This document shows positions 10,159 to 19,660 of a stretch of 42,540 nt of DNA, piece by piece. This stretch comes from Hyphomicrobiales bacterium (GTDB lineage Bacteria > Pseudomonadota > Alphaproteobacteria > Rhizobiales > Rhizobiaceae). The stretch covers positions 1-42,540 of the forward strand of contig PAPH01000018.1 in the NCBI GenBank assembly GCA_002709005.1, in the 5' to 3' direction. The notes below the pieces were generated by a model, which saw nothing but the letters and a program-made list of their open reading frames with translations, did not search any database and was not told where the DNA came from. Within the stretch, counting starts at the first letter, position 1, and the number at the start of each line of letters is the position of its first letter. The position numbers and the translations under genes were made by a program.

Positions 10159-10974
10159 ATGAGCATCGTCAAGACGGGATCACCGGTTATCAGGAAACTT
10201 GCCGTTTCCACGGCTGCCGTGCTTCTGGCCATGTCGCTCGCGGGCTGCGCCTCGAAGGGCCCGATGCACACCGGATCCATCCCCAAACTCAACAAGTCGC
10301 TGGATTCGATGAACCAGTCGGAACTCCGGCAGGCTTCCGAACGCTACGGCCAGGCCTATGAGCGCAATCCGAAGGATGCGGGCACGGGCATGAAATATGC
10401 CGAGATGCTGCGGATGGCGGGACGCAACGATCAGGCGCTTGCCGTCATGCAGCAGGTGGCAATCCACAATCCGACAGACCGGACCGTGCTCGCCGCCTAT
10501 GGCAAGGCACTCGCCGGGGCGGGCGAACTGCAGAAGGCACTCGAAACCATCCAGCGCGCCCAGACGCCCGACCGGCCCAGCTGGCAGCTCCTGTCCGCCG
10601 AAGGTGCGGTTCTCGACCAGCTCGGCGATGCCGACAGTGCGCGCCAGCGCTATCGCAAGGCGCTCGAAATCGAGCCCGACGAGCCCTCGGTCCTGTCCAA
10701 TCTCGGCATGTCGTATCTGATCAACGGCGATCCGCGTTCCGCGGAGACCTATCTGCGCAAGGCGGCCAACCAGCCGCGTGCCGACAGCCGCGTGCGCCAG
10801 AACCTCGCTCTGGTGGTCGGATTGCAGGGCCGCTTCCAGGAAGCCGAAAACATCGCCCGCGCCGAGCTTTCCGCCGAGCAGGCTCAGGCCAATGTCCAAT
10901 ATCTGCGCGCCATGCTCGCCCAGCAGAATTCGTGGGCCAAGCTGCAGAACGGCGAAGACAAGAACACCAACTGA
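10159..10974 (+). CDS. tadD: TadD, TPR lipoprotein of the Tad pilus
   Basis: Outer-membrane-directed lipoprotein with tetratricopeptide repeats, thought to act as a pilotin or assembly factor for the Tad secretin complex. The 271 residues begin with a lipoprotein signal (LAMSLAGC). TPR helices follow over about 55-240 (for example AKALAGAGELQKALETI and DADSARQRYRKALEIEPDEP). The ATG at 10159 is chosen over upstream in-frame starts because it gives the lipoprotein signal directly and has AGGGA eight bases before it. It faces the end of the cpaB-tadC operon and is transcribed toward it. A CtrA-like box precedes it. Confidence 0.88.
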   Translation: MSIVKTGSPVIRKLAVSTAAVLLAMSLAGCASKGPMHTGSIPKLNKSLDSMNQSELRQASERYGQAYERNPKDAGTGMKYAEMLRMAGRNDQALAVMQQVAIHNPTDRTVLAAYGKALAGAGELQKALETIQRAQTPDRPSWQLLSAEGAVLDQLGDADSARQRYRKALEIEPDEPSVLSNLGMSYLINGDPRSAETYLRKAANQPRADSRVRQNLALVVGLQGRFQEAENIARAELSAEQAQANVQYLRAMLAQQNSWAKLQNGEDKNTN

Positions 10975-11030
10975 TCGGGCATCCAGGTTCTACCGAAACT
11001 CCCCTGCGACACGCCTGCACCGGAGTGCTC

Positions 11031-11402
11031 ATGAACACGCCCCTTGGACGTCTCGTCGTCTACACCCGCAAGATGGAGGAAATGGCTGCATTCTACTGCC
11101 GTCATTTCGGGTTCGAGGCAGCTGTCAGCGAAGACGACCGCATTCTGGAGCTGCGTCCGCCCGACGGCGGGATGACGATCCTCCTTCATCCCGCATCCAG
11201 AGGCCAGAAGGTTGGCCAGTCCCTGGTCAAGCTCGTCTTCGATGTGGAGGATGTCGAAGCGTTCTGCGCCACCGCCCGCGACAACGGTCTCACCTTCGGG
11301 CCAGTCCACACGACGAGCGGTTACAGCTTCGCAAACGCCAAAGATCCCTCAAACAACCCCATCTCGGTATCGAGCCGGGCGTTTTCAAACCAGGTATCGT
11401 AG
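11031..11402 (+). CDS. VOC (glyoxalase/bleomycin-resistance) fold protein
   Basis: A 123-residue single VOC-fold protein. The paired beta-alpha-beta modules are visible as RLVVYTRKMEEMAAFYCRHF near the start and LVKLVFDVEDVEAFCA in the second half. The usual metal-binding His at the start of strand 1 and the Glu in the final GNxxE segment are not present; here the end reads DPSNNPISVSSRAF. Metal-dependent glyoxalase activity is therefore unlikely. CGGAG at 11021-11025 supports the start. It lies 56 bases after tadD and may be co-transcribed with it. Function is unknown. Confidence 0.75.
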   Translation: MNTPLGRLVVYTRKMEEMAAFYCRHFGFEAAVSEDDRILELRPPDGGMTILLHPASRGQKVGQSLVKLVFDVEDVEAFCATARDNGLTFGPVHTTSGYSFANAKDPSNNPISVSSRAFSNQVS

Positions 11403-11434
11403 CGAGAGCCTGCCGCGGTTCGGCCGGGACTCGC

Positions 11435-12427
11435 TCAGCCGAAATTGTCCATGACCTGGATGATCGCCGGACCGAGGATGACGCCGATCAGCACCGGCAG
11501 GAAGAACAGGATCATCGGCACGGTGAGTTTGGGCGGAAGGGCCGCCGCTTTCTTTTCGGCCTCGGTCATCCGCGTGTCGCGGCTTTCCTGCGCAAGCACC
11601 CTGAGCGCCTGGGCGATCGGGGTACCGTATCGCTCGGACTGGATGAGCGCCTGCGTCACCGATTTTACGGTCTCAAGCCCGGTGCGATTACCAAGATTTT
11701 CGAACGCCATGCGGCGATCCTGGAGGTAGGAGAGTTCGGCGGTGGTGAGCAGGAATTCCTCGGCCAGTGCGGTCGACTGGACGGCGATCTCCTCGGCCAC
11801 ACGCTTCATCGCCGCCTCGATGGAGACGCCCGATTCGACGCAGATGAGCATCAGGTCGAGCGCATCCGGCCAGGCCTGCTTGATCGATTTCTGCCGTTTG
11901 CCGACCTGGTTGGAGACATAGAGATTGGGCGAATAGAAACCGGCATAGGCGGCGAACACGCAGGCGAGCAGGCGGACCGTGAACGGCTTGTCGGCAAGGG
12001 CGCCGAGAGCGAAGATGTAGACGCCGGCAACCGCCAGGAAGACAAAAGGCAGCGTCACGCGCGCCAGCAGGAACATGTTGAGCGCGTTCTGGGTGCGGAA
12101 GCCGGCATTGCGCAGTTTGGCGACGGTGGCGTCATCGGCCAGCGCCTTCCTGAGATTGAGCTGCTCTACGATCTGGCGGACGGACTGGTTGTTCTTGGTC
12201 CTCAGGCCGGCACGCGACTTGCCGCTCTGCTCGGCATTGAGGCGCGAGCGTTCCCGCGCCCGGATTTCCTCGCGCTCGAGTGCCGCAGATTTCATCCGCG
12301 CCTCGAGATCGCCCTTTTCGAAATAGGGCATCATGATCGTGAACAGCGTGGCGAAAACGGCGATCGAAACCAGCGCCGGGACCAGATAGGTCGGGTTTGC
12401 GAGGGCGGACAGAATGGAGCCGATCAT
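11435..12427 (-). CDS. tadC: TadC, platform protein of the Tad pilus
   Basis: Inner-membrane platform protein related to type II secretion GspF, working with TadB and the CpaF motor to assemble or retract the Flp pilus. The 330 residues have an N-terminal membrane helix, a charged cytoplasmic stretch (40-110) and two helices near 115-165. A T2SSF domain (about 185-310, LDLMLICVESGVSIEAAMKRV) and a final hydrophobic helix complete it. GGGGGG lies just before the ATG. It is the last gene of the cpaB-to-tadC operon, nine bases after tadB. Confidence 0.92.
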   Translation of the reverse strand: MIGSILSALANPTYLVPALVSIAVFATLFTIMMPYFEKGDLEARMKSAALEREEIRARERSRLNAEQSGKSRAGLRTKNNQSVRQIVEQLNLRKALADDATVAKLRNAGFRTQNALNMFLLARVTLPFVFLAVAGVYIFALGALADKPFTVRLLACVFAAYAGFYSPNLYVSNQVGKRQKSIKQAWPDALDLMLICVESGVSIEAAMKRVAEEIAVQSTALAEEFLLTTAELSYLQDRRMAFENLGNRTGLETVKSVTQALIQSERYGTPIAQALRVLAQESRDTRMTEAEKKAAALPPKLTVPMILFFLPVLIGVILGPAIIQVMDNFG

Positions 12428-12436
12428 CGTTCCCCC

Positions 12437-13447
12437 CTAGATCTCGAAGTTGATCATGTTGCGCATGACGAGGATGCCGATCGACATCCAGACGCCGGAG
12501 GCGGCCATGATCATGTGGCCGCGCGAATCGGTGAACAGCACCATCATGTATTCCGGCGACGTCAGATAGACGAGGGTCGCCACGATGAAGGGCAGCGCGC
12601 CGATAATGACCGCGGAGGCCTTGGCCTCCATCGACAGGGCGTTGACCTTGGCCTTCATCTTGCGGCGGTCGCGCAGCACGCGCGAGAGATTGCCGAGAGC
12701 CTCGGAGAGATTGCCGCCCGCCTGGGCCTGGATGGCGATGACGATGGCGAAGAAGTTCGCCTCCGGCAGCGGAATGCGGGTGTAAAGCCGGGAGCAGGCC
12801 TCGGGCACGCTCATTCCCATCTGCTGGGCCTCGACGACGCGGCGGAATTCGGTCCGGACCGGCTCCTGGCCATCGCTGGCGATCATCCGGATGGCGTCGT
12901 TGAGCGGCAAGCCGGACTTGATCGAGCGCACCATGATGTCGAGCGCGTTGGGGAATTCGTTGAGGAAAGCCTTGAAGCGCCGGTTGCGAAGGAAACCGAG
13001 AACCCAGCGCGGAAGGCCGAGCCCGCCGGCCACGGCCACGCCGGCGGCTACCAAAAGGGTGCCGTTGGTCATGATAGCCATGAAGCCGAGAACGAGGCCG
13101 AGAATGGCGGACAGGACATAGAACTGCTGCACCGAGATGGGCAGCCCTGCCTGCAGGAGGCGGTCGGCAATCGGAGGCGACTGGCGCTTGTCGTTTTCCT
13201 TCTGCTTTTCCTCGAGCGTCTTGAGGGTTTCCTGCATCGTCTTGCGGCGCTTGTTCGCCTCGGAGACGCGGTCGCGCGCGGCGTTGACCTTGCTGCGGTC
13301 CGTCTCCGCCGCCTTGATGCGGTTGAGCCGGCTGGTCGTTTGCTTGTCCGCCTCGATCCGGTTGTAGAGCACACCATAGCCGAGCGCGGCGGCGGCGAAG
13401 GCTGCCAGACCGATCATGGCGAGGACGGTGGTGTCAAATCCGAACAC
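12437..13447 (-). CDS. tadB: TadB, platform protein of the Tad pilus
   Basis: Second GspF-like inner-membrane platform protein, pairing with TadC. The start is taken as GTG at 13447, giving the usual N-terminus MFGFDTTVLAMIGLAAF and 336 residues, with AGGA eight bases upstream. A longer frame reading back into cpaF is only overlap. After the first helix comes a charged, coiled-coil-like region (about 25-90), two helices, the T2SSF domain (about 150-280, LDIMVRSIKSGLPLNDAIRM) and a C-terminal helix. The gene begins ten bases after the cpaF stop. Confidence 0.92.
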   Translation of the reverse strand: MFGFDTTVLAMIGLAAFAAAALGYGVLYNRIEADKQTTSRLNRIKAAETDRSKVNAARDRVSEANKRRKTMQETLKTLEEKQKENDKRQSPPIADRLLQAGLPISVQQFYVLSAILGLVLGFMAIMTNGTLLVAAGVAVAGGLGLPRWVLGFLRNRRFKAFLNEFPNALDIMVRSIKSGLPLNDAIRMIASDGQEPVRTEFRRVVEAQQMGMSVPEACSRLYTRIPLPEANFFAIVIAIQAQAGGNLSEALGNLSRVLRDRRKMKAKVNALSMEAKASAVIIGALPFIVATLVYLTSPEYMMVLFTDSRGHMIMAASGVWMSIGILVMRNMINFEI

Positions 13448-13457
13448 GAAAAGGATC

Positions 13458-15038
13458 CTACTCAGACAGTTTTTCCATGGAATCGAGGGCCGCGGCGAGC
13501 CGCTTGTCCTCGTTGTAATAGCGGGCGCGATCCCAGAAATTCGGCCGGCCGATGCCGGTGGAGCGATGCTGGCCGATAAGCCGGCCCGCCGCATCCTCGC
13601 CGAGGATTTCGTAGCGCATCAGATCCTGGGTGATGATGACGTCGCCTTCCATGCCCACCACCTCGGTTATCTGGGTAATGCGGCGCGAGCCGTCGCGCAG
13701 GCGGGCCGCCTGGATGATGACGTCGATCGAGCCTGTGATCATCTCGCGCACGGTCTTGGCCGGCAGGGTATAGCCGCCCATCGCGATCATCGATTCCATA
13801 CGGCTGAGGCATTCGCGCGGGCTGTTGGAGTGGATGGTGCCCATCGACCCGTCGTGACCGGTGTTCATGGCCTGCAAGAGGTCGAAGACCTCCGGGCCGC
13901 GCACCTCGCCGACGATGATGCGTTCGGGGCGCATACGCAGGCAGTTCTTGACGAGATCGCGCATGGTCACCTCGCCCTCGCCCTCGATGTTGGGCGGGCG
14001 GGTTTCGAGCCGGACCACGTGCGGCTGCTGGAGCTGCAGCTCCGCGGAGTCCTCGCAGGTGATGATGCGTTCGTCGGTGTCGATATAGGCGGTCAGGCAG
14101 TTCAGAAGCGTCGTCTTGCCCGAGCCGGTACCGCCGGAGATGACGACGTTGCAGCGCACCCGGCCGATGATCTGCAGAATTTCCGCGCCTTCCGGCGTGA
14201 TCGCGCCGAAGCGGACGAGCTGATCGAGGGTGAGCTTGTCCTTCTTGAATTTACGAATGGTCAGCGCGGTGCCGTCGATCGCAAGCGGCGGGGCGATGAC
14301 GTTGACGCGGCTGCCGTCGGGAAGGCGCGCGTCGCAGATCGGGCTCGATTCGTCGACGCGGCGGCCGACCTGGCTGACGATGCGCTGGCAGATCGACAGA
14401 AGCTGGCTGTTGTCGCGGAACCGCACGTCGGTTTCCACCACCTTGCCATCGACTTCGATGAAAGTCGTGCCCGAGCCGTTGACCATGATGTCGGCGATGT
14501 CGTCGCGCGCCAGAAGCGGCTCAAGCGGACCGTAACCCAGAACGTCGTTGCAGATGTCGTCGAGCAGTTCCTCCTGCTCGGCGATCGACAGGGCGAAGTT
14601 CTTGATGGTGATGATATCGTTGACGATATCGCGGATTTCCTCGCGCGCGCTCTCGGAATCGAGCTTGGCAAGCTGCGAGAGGTCGATCGTGTCGATGAGC
14701 GCGGAGAACACCTGGCTCTTGGTGTCGTAATAGGCCTCGTTGCGGGCTGCTTTCTTGCGTACCTCCTCTTTCCGCGGCTGGATGGCCGCAGGCCGGGAAG
14801 CAGGCGGAAGAGGGGCGTTGGCCGGCTCGGACGCCTGGCGGCCCATGTCGGCTGAGGGCTGAACCGAAGGCGGGGCAACCGGAGCGGGGGCCTCGCCGAG
14901 CAGGGAGGCCCGTCCATCATCCGGCTCGCTCCGCGGCTGTGGCGCGGGCACGGACGAGCCGGCCGCGTGTGCCGGGGCCGGTTCCGGCGCCTGATGGGCC
15001 GGCCGGGGCGGGGTTCCGCTTGAGCGTTTGCCGAACAT
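13458..15038 (-). CDS. cpaF: CpaF/TadA, hexameric ATPase motor of the Tad pilus
   Basis: Cytoplasmic secretion ATPase that drives pilus extension and, in Tad systems, retraction as well. The 526 residues have a Pro/Ala-rich disordered tail (1-90), an N-terminal domain, and the RecA-like core. Walker A GGTGSGKT is at 302-309, followed by the Asp and His boxes and a Walker B-like [25 protein letters not shown] stretch, shown here only in part as key residues G-E-V-R-G. The long Pro-rich extension before the folded part is common in rhizobial CpaF. It sits between cpaE (27 bases upstream) and tadB (ten bases downstream). Confidence 0.94.
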   Translation of the reverse strand: MFGKRSSGTPPRPAHQAPEPAPAHAAGSSVPAPQPRSEPDDGRASLLGEAPAPVAPPSVQPSADMGRQASEPANAPLPPASRPAAIQPRKEEVRKKAARNEAYYDTKSQVFSALIDTIDLSQLAKLDSESAREEIRDIVNDIITIKNFALSIAEQEELLDDICNDVLGYGPLEPLLARDDIADIMVNGSGTTFIEVDGKVVETDVRFRDNSQLLSICQRIVSQVGRRVDESSPICDARLPDGSRVNVIAPPLAIDGTALTIRKFKKDKLTLDQLVRFGAITPEGAEILQIIGRVRCNVVISGGTGSGKTTLLNCLTAYIDTDERIITCEDSAELQLQQPHVVRLETRPPNIEGEGEVTMRDLVKNCLRMRPERIIVGEVRGPEVFDLLQAMNTGHDGSMGTIHSNSPRECLSRMESMIAMGGYTLPAKTVREMITGSIDVIIQAARLRDGSRRITQITEVVGMEGDVIITQDLMRYEILGEDAAGRLIGQHRSTGIGRPNFWDRARYYNEDKRLAAALDSMEKLSE

Positions 15039-15065
15039 TAGCTGTTTCCACTCACAAATTCGTCG

Positions 15066-16349
15066 TTACTTGCGGCCGAGCATGCCGAGAAGCCCGCCCA
15101 GTCCGCCCTTGCGGCGCTTCTTCACTTCCGCGCGCCCGGTGACGATATGGGCGAGCTGGGAGAGCGATTCCGCGATCGGCGACTTGCTGCTGGCCTCGGC
15201 GATCATCAGCCCGGAATTCGACGCATCGCCGAAAAGCTGCGCATCGAAGGGAATGATGGCGCAGGGTTCGATGCCCAGCGGCTCGCAGAAGACGTCGACG
15301 GCGATTTCCGGACGCTTGGCCATGCCGACCTGGTTGAGCACCAGGAGCGGCGGCGTGTCGTTCGGGCGAAGCTTGGCGAGCGTATCGTAGAGGTTCTTGG
15401 TGTTGCGCAGATTGGCGAGATCGGGCGTGGCTGTGATGACGATCTCGTCGGAGGCGGAGAGCACCCGTCGGGTCCAGTCGTTCCACACATGCGGGACGTC
15501 GAGCACGGTCACCGGCGCGTTGCGCTGGACGATGTCGAGGATCGGCAGGAAGGCGTCGCCGCTGAAATCGTAATTGCGATCGAGCATCGAGGGCGCGGCG
15601 AGCATCGAAAGATGTTCCGAGCACTTGGCGAGAAGGCGGTCGAGGAAGACCTCATCGAGCCGGTCGGGCGAGAAGACGGCCTCTGCGATCCCCTGCGCCG
15701 GATCGTTGTTGAAGTCGAGATTGGCGGTGCCGAAGGGCAGGTCGAGATCCGCGAGAATGGTTTCGCTCTCGAACAGTTCGGAGATCATCCAGGCGCAGTT
15801 GTGCGCCAGCGTCGAAGAGCCGACACCGCCCTTTGCTGCCATGAAGGAGATCACCCGCCCCAACGGCTCGGCATCCGGATCGACGAAAATGCCGGAGATC
15901 ACGCCGATAACGTCGGCCATGGAGACCGGCGCCACCATGTATTCGGAAATCCCGTTGCGGATGAGATCGCGGTAGAGGGTGACGTCGTTTACATGGCCGA
16001 TCACCACCACGCGGGTATCGGGATCGCAAACCTCGGCAAGCTGGCCGAGTTCGGCCATCAGCGTCTCGGCGTTCTGCGAGGTCTCGAGGATCAGCAGGTT
16101 CGGCGTCGAACTGGAGGCATACATGTTGGCCGCTGCAATCACACCGCCGGAATTGATGCGGGCATGGACCTTGGCCATGCGGCGGTCCTGGGCGCAGCGC
16201 TCGAGTGTGCGGGCTACGCTGTCGGTTTCGCAGAAGGCATGGATGGAGATGCGCGGCAGCGGCCGGACACGCTCGATATCGCCGCGGTCCGTTTCCACGG
16301 CTTCCTCGGCCTCGAACTCCTTTTCGTGCATGTAGTCAAGATTCGACAT
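15066..16349 (-). CDS. cpaE: CpaE/TadZ, ParA/MinD-like pilus localisation ATPase
   Basis: Positions the Tad machine at the pole. An atypical receiver-like domain spans about 30-155 and lacks the usual phosphorylatable Asp pocket. A MinD/ParA-type ATPase domain follows from about 163. Its P-loop reads KGGVGSST (173-180), with Ser where most ParA proteins have the second Lys; this is usual for CpaE. The C-terminus ends in a Gly-rich basic tail (KKRRKGGLGGLLGMLGRK). The ATG at 16349 is preferred to a TTG six codons earlier; a GGGAACGG stretch precedes it at normal distance. Confidence 0.92.
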   Translation of the reverse strand: MSNLDYMHEKEFEAEEAVETDRGDIERVRPLPRISIHAFCETDSVARTLERCAQDRRMAKVHARINSGGVIAAANMYASSSTPNLLILETSQNAETLMAELGQLAEVCDPDTRVVVIGHVNDVTLYRDLIRNGISEYMVAPVSMADVIGVISGIFVDPDAEPLGRVISFMAAKGGVGSSTLAHNCAWMISELFESETILADLDLPFGTANLDFNNDPAQGIAEAVFSPDRLDEVFLDRLLAKCSEHLSMLAAPSMLDRNYDFSGDAFLPILDIVQRNAPVTVLDVPHVWNDWTRRVLSASDEIVITATPDLANLRNTKNLYDTLAKLRPNDTPPLLVLNQVGMAKRPEIAVDVFCEPLGIEPCAIIPFDAQLFGDASNSGLMIAEASSKSPIAESLSQLAHIVTGRAEVKKRRKGGLGGLLGMLGRK

Positions 16350-16432
16350 CAGTCCGTTCCCATTCAATCCATACTATCCGGCCATCCCGTCCTGGCCCCG
16401 CTGCCGTTCTGCCGCGGTTTCGCCGGGAGCCG

Positions 16433-17125
16433 CTAGTCCGCCAGCAACGAGCCGCCTTTACGATAGGCCTCCACCACGTTCGCACGGCGCTCGGCGTCTA
16501 TCGGCGAGGAGCCGCGTGGTCCCAGGAGATCGGCCGGGTTCTCGATCTGCGCGGCCAGATTGGCCTGACTGGAGCAGCCGAAATTGTGGTAGTTGCGGTT
16601 CTGATCCGGGTTGGCGAGCATGTCTTCCGGCCACTCGCCGCACGGTCCCGCCGAAGCCGTCGTGGCGAGGAAGGAGATACGGATCGGGGCCGCGTCCTGC
16701 GGCGAGGCTGCCGGATAGGACGTGGTGATGATGCGGTTGCGCGGAACACCGTCGGAGGCAAGAATGTCGACCACCTCACGCGATAGCAGCGAGGCGGCGC
16801 CGGCATTCGGCGAACCGACGGGCACCATGACCCGTACCGAGCCCGAGGCCATCGAATGATAGCGCCCCGAGGCACCGCGCACCGATTCGCGCAAGGACTG
16901 CGTGAGCTTGCGGTCACCGCTCGCGACGGGGATATCGAACGTGTGTTCCTGCTCGTTGATGACGATCGGATGCCGCGTGCGGTAGTCATCCGGAATCGAG
17001 CCGACGATGACGTGGTGGCGGTTGGCGCAGCCCGACAGAAGGACTGCGGCGAGGCCCGCGACCACGAAAGGTCGGGACAGGGCATGAAGCCTGCCGAGGG
17101 AGAATGTGCTCTTGTAGGTGTTCAT
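16433..17125 (-). CDS. cpaD: CpaD, lipoprotein of the Tad secretin complex
   Basis: Periplasmic/outer-membrane lipoprotein that helps place or stabilise the CpaC secretin. The 230 residues start with a lipoprotein signal (LLSGC, Cys33). The CpaD family core follows: HPIVINEQEHTFDIPV, a VRVMVPVGSPNA segment resembling an OmpA-type fold, and the CGEWPED motif near residue 160. ATG at 17125 is chosen because GGGGGCGAG precedes it; a GTG at 17143 overlapping the cpaC stop is the alternative. An 83-base gap separates it from cpaE. Confidence 0.9.
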   Translation of the reverse strand: MNTYKSTFSLGRLHALSRPFVVAGLAAVLLSGCANRHHVIVGSIPDDYRTRHPIVINEQEHTFDIPVASGDRKLTQSLRESVRGASGRYHSMASGSVRVMVPVGSPNAGAASLLSREVVDILASDGVPRNRIITTSYPAASPQDAAPIRISFLATTASAGPCGEWPEDMLANPDQNRNYHNFGCSSQANLAAQIENPADLLGPRGSSPIDAERRANVVEAYRKGGSLLAD

Positions 17126-17139
17126 CGTCTCGCCCCCGA

Positions 17140-18690
17140 TCACTTGTAGATAAAGCCGATTGCGCCGTGATAGCGGCCGGGCGGCAGGTCGGTTTCCATG
17201 CGCCCGTAGACACGGTTCACCTTGCCGAGGAAGAAGCCGGCGCCGTCATTGGGCGGATTGAAGTTGTCATCGGGCCGCGAAAGCCTGTTTCGGGCAACCG
17301 GTTTGACCAGATAAGGTGTCGCAATGATTACGAGCTCGGTTTCGTTTCGAATGAAATCCTTGCTTCGGAACAGCGTGCCGATCACCGGGATCTTGGAGAT
17401 GCCGGGATAGCCGGACATCGCCTGGCGGATATTGTCCTGGACCAGGCCGGCCAGCACGATCGAACCGCCGGAGGGAAGTTCGACAGAGGTTTCCGCCTCG
17501 CGCCGCTTGATGGAGAGGCGCGTCAGGCCTGGCGAACCAATGCTGTCAGAGCTCGGGATATTGCCCTGCACAGACGCCGAGCCCTCGAAAGTGGGCTCCG
17601 AGACCTCGGTCTGGATCTTCAGCGAGATCCGGCCGGGAGAGAGAACGACAGGCAGGAAATTGAGCCGGATTCCATATTCAACCTCGCGGTCGGTGTAGGT
17701 GGGACGACCCGTCTGCTCGTTATACTCGACCGAGTCCCGCACCTGAAATTCACCGCCGACGTAGAAGTTGGCCGCTTCGCCAGAGATTGCCGTCAGGCTC
17801 GGCTCGGCCAAGGTGCGCATGACGCCCGCCTGTTCCATCGCATTCAGATAGGAAGCGACAGAATAGCCGGAGATATTGCCGGTAAGCTGGGCATAGTTCA
17901 GCCCGGTGTTTATCGCGCCGAGGTTCTCCGGGTTCGCATTGACGAACCGTCCCGCCGAACCGGAGATCGAAGAGTTGAAACCGAGCTGCTTGAGCACCTG
18001 GCGGCTGACCTCGGCGACGGTGACCTTCAGCGTCACCTGATCCTCGCCGTCGATCTTGAGCATGTTGACGATCTGCGACTTCTGGCGCTCTTCCGCGAAG
18101 ATCGCCGCATCGCCACCGTCGCCGACCGCGGTCAGGTTTCGGGTGGTCGCCTCACCGCCGGTGAGAAAGATCTGCGCAAGCCGCGCGGCCTGGGCGGCAT
18201 CCTGCGGGGTGCGCACCGACCCGGTGAGCACGATGTTGTCCGAGATGATTTCCACCGTTATGTCGGAATCGGGGATGAACCGCGCCAGGTAGCCTTCGAG
18301 GCCGGCGACGTCACGCTCGATCTCGAGTTCGATGGAGACAATCTCCTCCCCCTGCGAGCCGAAGACGAAGATGTTGGTCTGGCCGACGGTCTTGCCGAAG
18401 AGGTAGATTCGCCGCGAGGTCCGCGTCACCGCGTCGGCGAGCGAGGGATCGGCGACAAGGATGTCGTGGGCGTCGGAGGGAAGATCGATGACGACGGCCT
18501 TGTTGAGCCCGAGCTTGACCCGCTTGGACACGCCGGGGCCGCCATGGCTGATCTTGATGATGCTGGCGCTGCCCTCGGCGGCTGCCGGCGCCACTCCCAG
18601 CGGAACGCCCGGCATGCCGACAAGCGCCACGCTGGTGAGCAGGCTGATGGCGGTCAAGGAAGCCGTGATCTTTTTCAGTCGGTTACGCAC
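17140..18690 (-). CDS. cpaC: CpaC/RcpA, outer-membrane secretin of the Tad pilus
   Basis: Forms the outer-membrane ring through which the pilus passes. The 516 residues have a signal peptide (to about 38). A pilus/flagella N-terminal domain (about 45-130) and a BON-like segment (VEIISDNIVLTGSVRTPQDA) follow. The secretin domain with the signature GISKIPVIGTLFRSKDF is near 410, and the family ending is VIIATPYLVKPV. GTG at 18690 is chosen because GGAG lies seven bases before it; a GTG five codons upstream has no ribosome site. It follows cpaB directly. Confidence 0.93.
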   Translation of the reverse strand: MRNRLKKITASLTAISLLTSVALVGMPGVPLGVAPAAAEGSASIIKISHGGPGVSKRVKLGLNKAVVIDLPSDAHDILVADPSLADAVTRTSRRIYLFGKTVGQTNIFVFGSQGEEIVSIELEIERDVAGLEGYLARFIPDSDITVEIISDNIVLTGSVRTPQDAAQAARLAQIFLTGGEATTRNLTAVGDGGDAAIFAEERQKSQIVNMLKIDGEDQVTLKVTVAEVSRQVLKQLGFNSSISGSAGRFVNANPENLGAINTGLNYAQLTGNISGYSVASYLNAMEQAGVMRTLAEPSLTAISGEAANFYVGGEFQVRDSVEYNEQTGRPTYTDREVEYGIRLNFLPVVLSPGRISLKIQTEVSEPTFEGSASVQGNIPSSDSIGSPGLTRLSIKRREAETSVELPSGGSIVLAGLVQDNIRQAMSGYPGISKIPVIGTLFRSKDFIRNETELVIIATPYLVKPVARNRLSRPDDNFNPPNDGAGFFLGKVNRVYGRMETDLPPGRYHGAIGFIYK

Positions 18691-18705
18691 TTTCGATCTC
18701 CGCAC

Positions 18706-19512
18706 TTAATTGGTGGGCGTCACGTCGGTGACCGAGCCGGAACGGAACACCTTGATGGCCGCGGCGGTCCCGTCGCCGTTCAGCAGATAATCGGCCCCTC
18801 CGGCATCCGGTTCCTGGGCGTCGGCGACGCTGCGTAACGAGAGCGTGAGCCGGTCGGCGATCTGCTGGGCAACGGCAATGATTCGGGCCTGTTCAGGGCT
18901 TAGTTCGAGGGTCGCGGTCGAGCCGACCGCCGTCCGGTTACCGTCGGGACTTTCCTCGATCCGCTGGTCGATCGCGAGCACGCGGATATTGGAGAGGATG
19001 ACCTCGGTCAGAAAACCTTCGCTACCCATGGCCCGGCGCACCATGATGACGTCGACGCGGTCATTGGGCAGAATGAAGCCGCCGGCGCCGGTGGCAACGG
19101 AAATTTCGGTGGCGATCGCGCGCTTGCCCGCGGGCAGCAGCGCCGACATCACCCTGGCCGACGAATCGACGATTTTCTCTCCGCGCACCGGCTCGCCGAT
19201 GAACATCGGCAGGCGCACCACCGAGCCGTCCAGTTCGGCAATGGCCTCGGGACGCTCGTCCTGCCGGATCAGACCCTCGACGAGGGCGTCTTCCGGCCAG
19301 CCCTTCCACTCGAGAACATCGGCATTGAGGCGCGCGCCAACGGGCATGGACTGTTTGGCGACGAGAATGGCCACGGTGGGCGCCTTCTCGACGACCGCCG
19401 GCGGCGCTTCCGTCACCGCAGCCGGCTGCCGGGTCAGATTCAGCGCGAGATAGCCGGCCAGACCAGCGGCCACGACGGCCACAGCCATGATGATGACTCG
19501 TGCGGGTTTCAT
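18706..19512 (-). CDS. cpaB: CpaB/RcpC, periplasmic SAF-domain pilus assembly protein
   Basis: First gene of the seven-gene operon. The 268-residue protein has one N-terminal membrane helix (5-26), then an SAF/beta-clip domain (about 48-115, VAILVAKQSMPVGARLNADVL). The RcpC domain (about 120-240, NDRVDVIMVRRAMGSEGFL) follows. It is thought to link the secretin to the inner-membrane platform or peptidoglycan. GGGGA lies eight bases before the ATG. A CtrA-like box is found 53-68 bases upstream of the start, which makes this the probable promoter of the whole cpaB-tadC operon. Confidence 0.91.
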   Translation of the reverse strand: MKPARVIIMAVAVVAAGLAGYLALNLTRQPAAVTEAPPAVVEKAPTVAILVAKQSMPVGARLNADVLEWKGWPEDALVEGLIRQDERPEAIAELDGSVVRLPMFIGEPVRGEKIVDSSARVMSALLPAGKRAIATEISVATGAGGFILPNDRVDVIMVRRAMGSEGFLTEVILSNIRVLAIDQRIEESPDGNRTAVGSTATLELSPEQARIIAVAQQIADRLTLSLRSVADAQEPDAGGADYLLNGDGTAAAIKVFRSGSVTDVTPTN

Positions 19513-19564
19513 AATCGGTCCCCAACGAATTGGACTTCACTGGCCCGAGAATGCGCGCGCAATC

Positions 19565-19580
19565 GTCAAATTATGGTTAA
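19565..19580 (-). promoter_or_regulatory. CtrA-like box upstream of cpaB
   Basis: Read on the minus strand the site is TTAA-N7-TTGAC, eight of nine matches to TTAA-N7-TTAAC. It lies 53-68 bases before the cpaB start, between cpaA and cpaB, in a locally AT-rich gap. The same one-base variant occurs at 26679-26694. Confidence 0.5.
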
Positions 19581-19660
19581 TAAGTCCCTTCCCGGGATGG
19601 TAAATGAAATCTTTCCCGCAACAGGCGATATCCGGGGGCGGCCGAAATCGTCCGGAAAAC

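Noticed and set aside
10778..13579. A 933-codon open frame on the plus strand over tadD, the VOC gene, tadC and tadB
   Set aside because: It lies antisense to well-supported tadC and tadB, has no recognisable domain and an Arg/Asp/Gly/His-biased composition.
17104..18837. A 577-codon open frame antisense to cpaC
   Set aside because: CpaC shows signal peptide and secretin signature; the other frame is a composition artefact.
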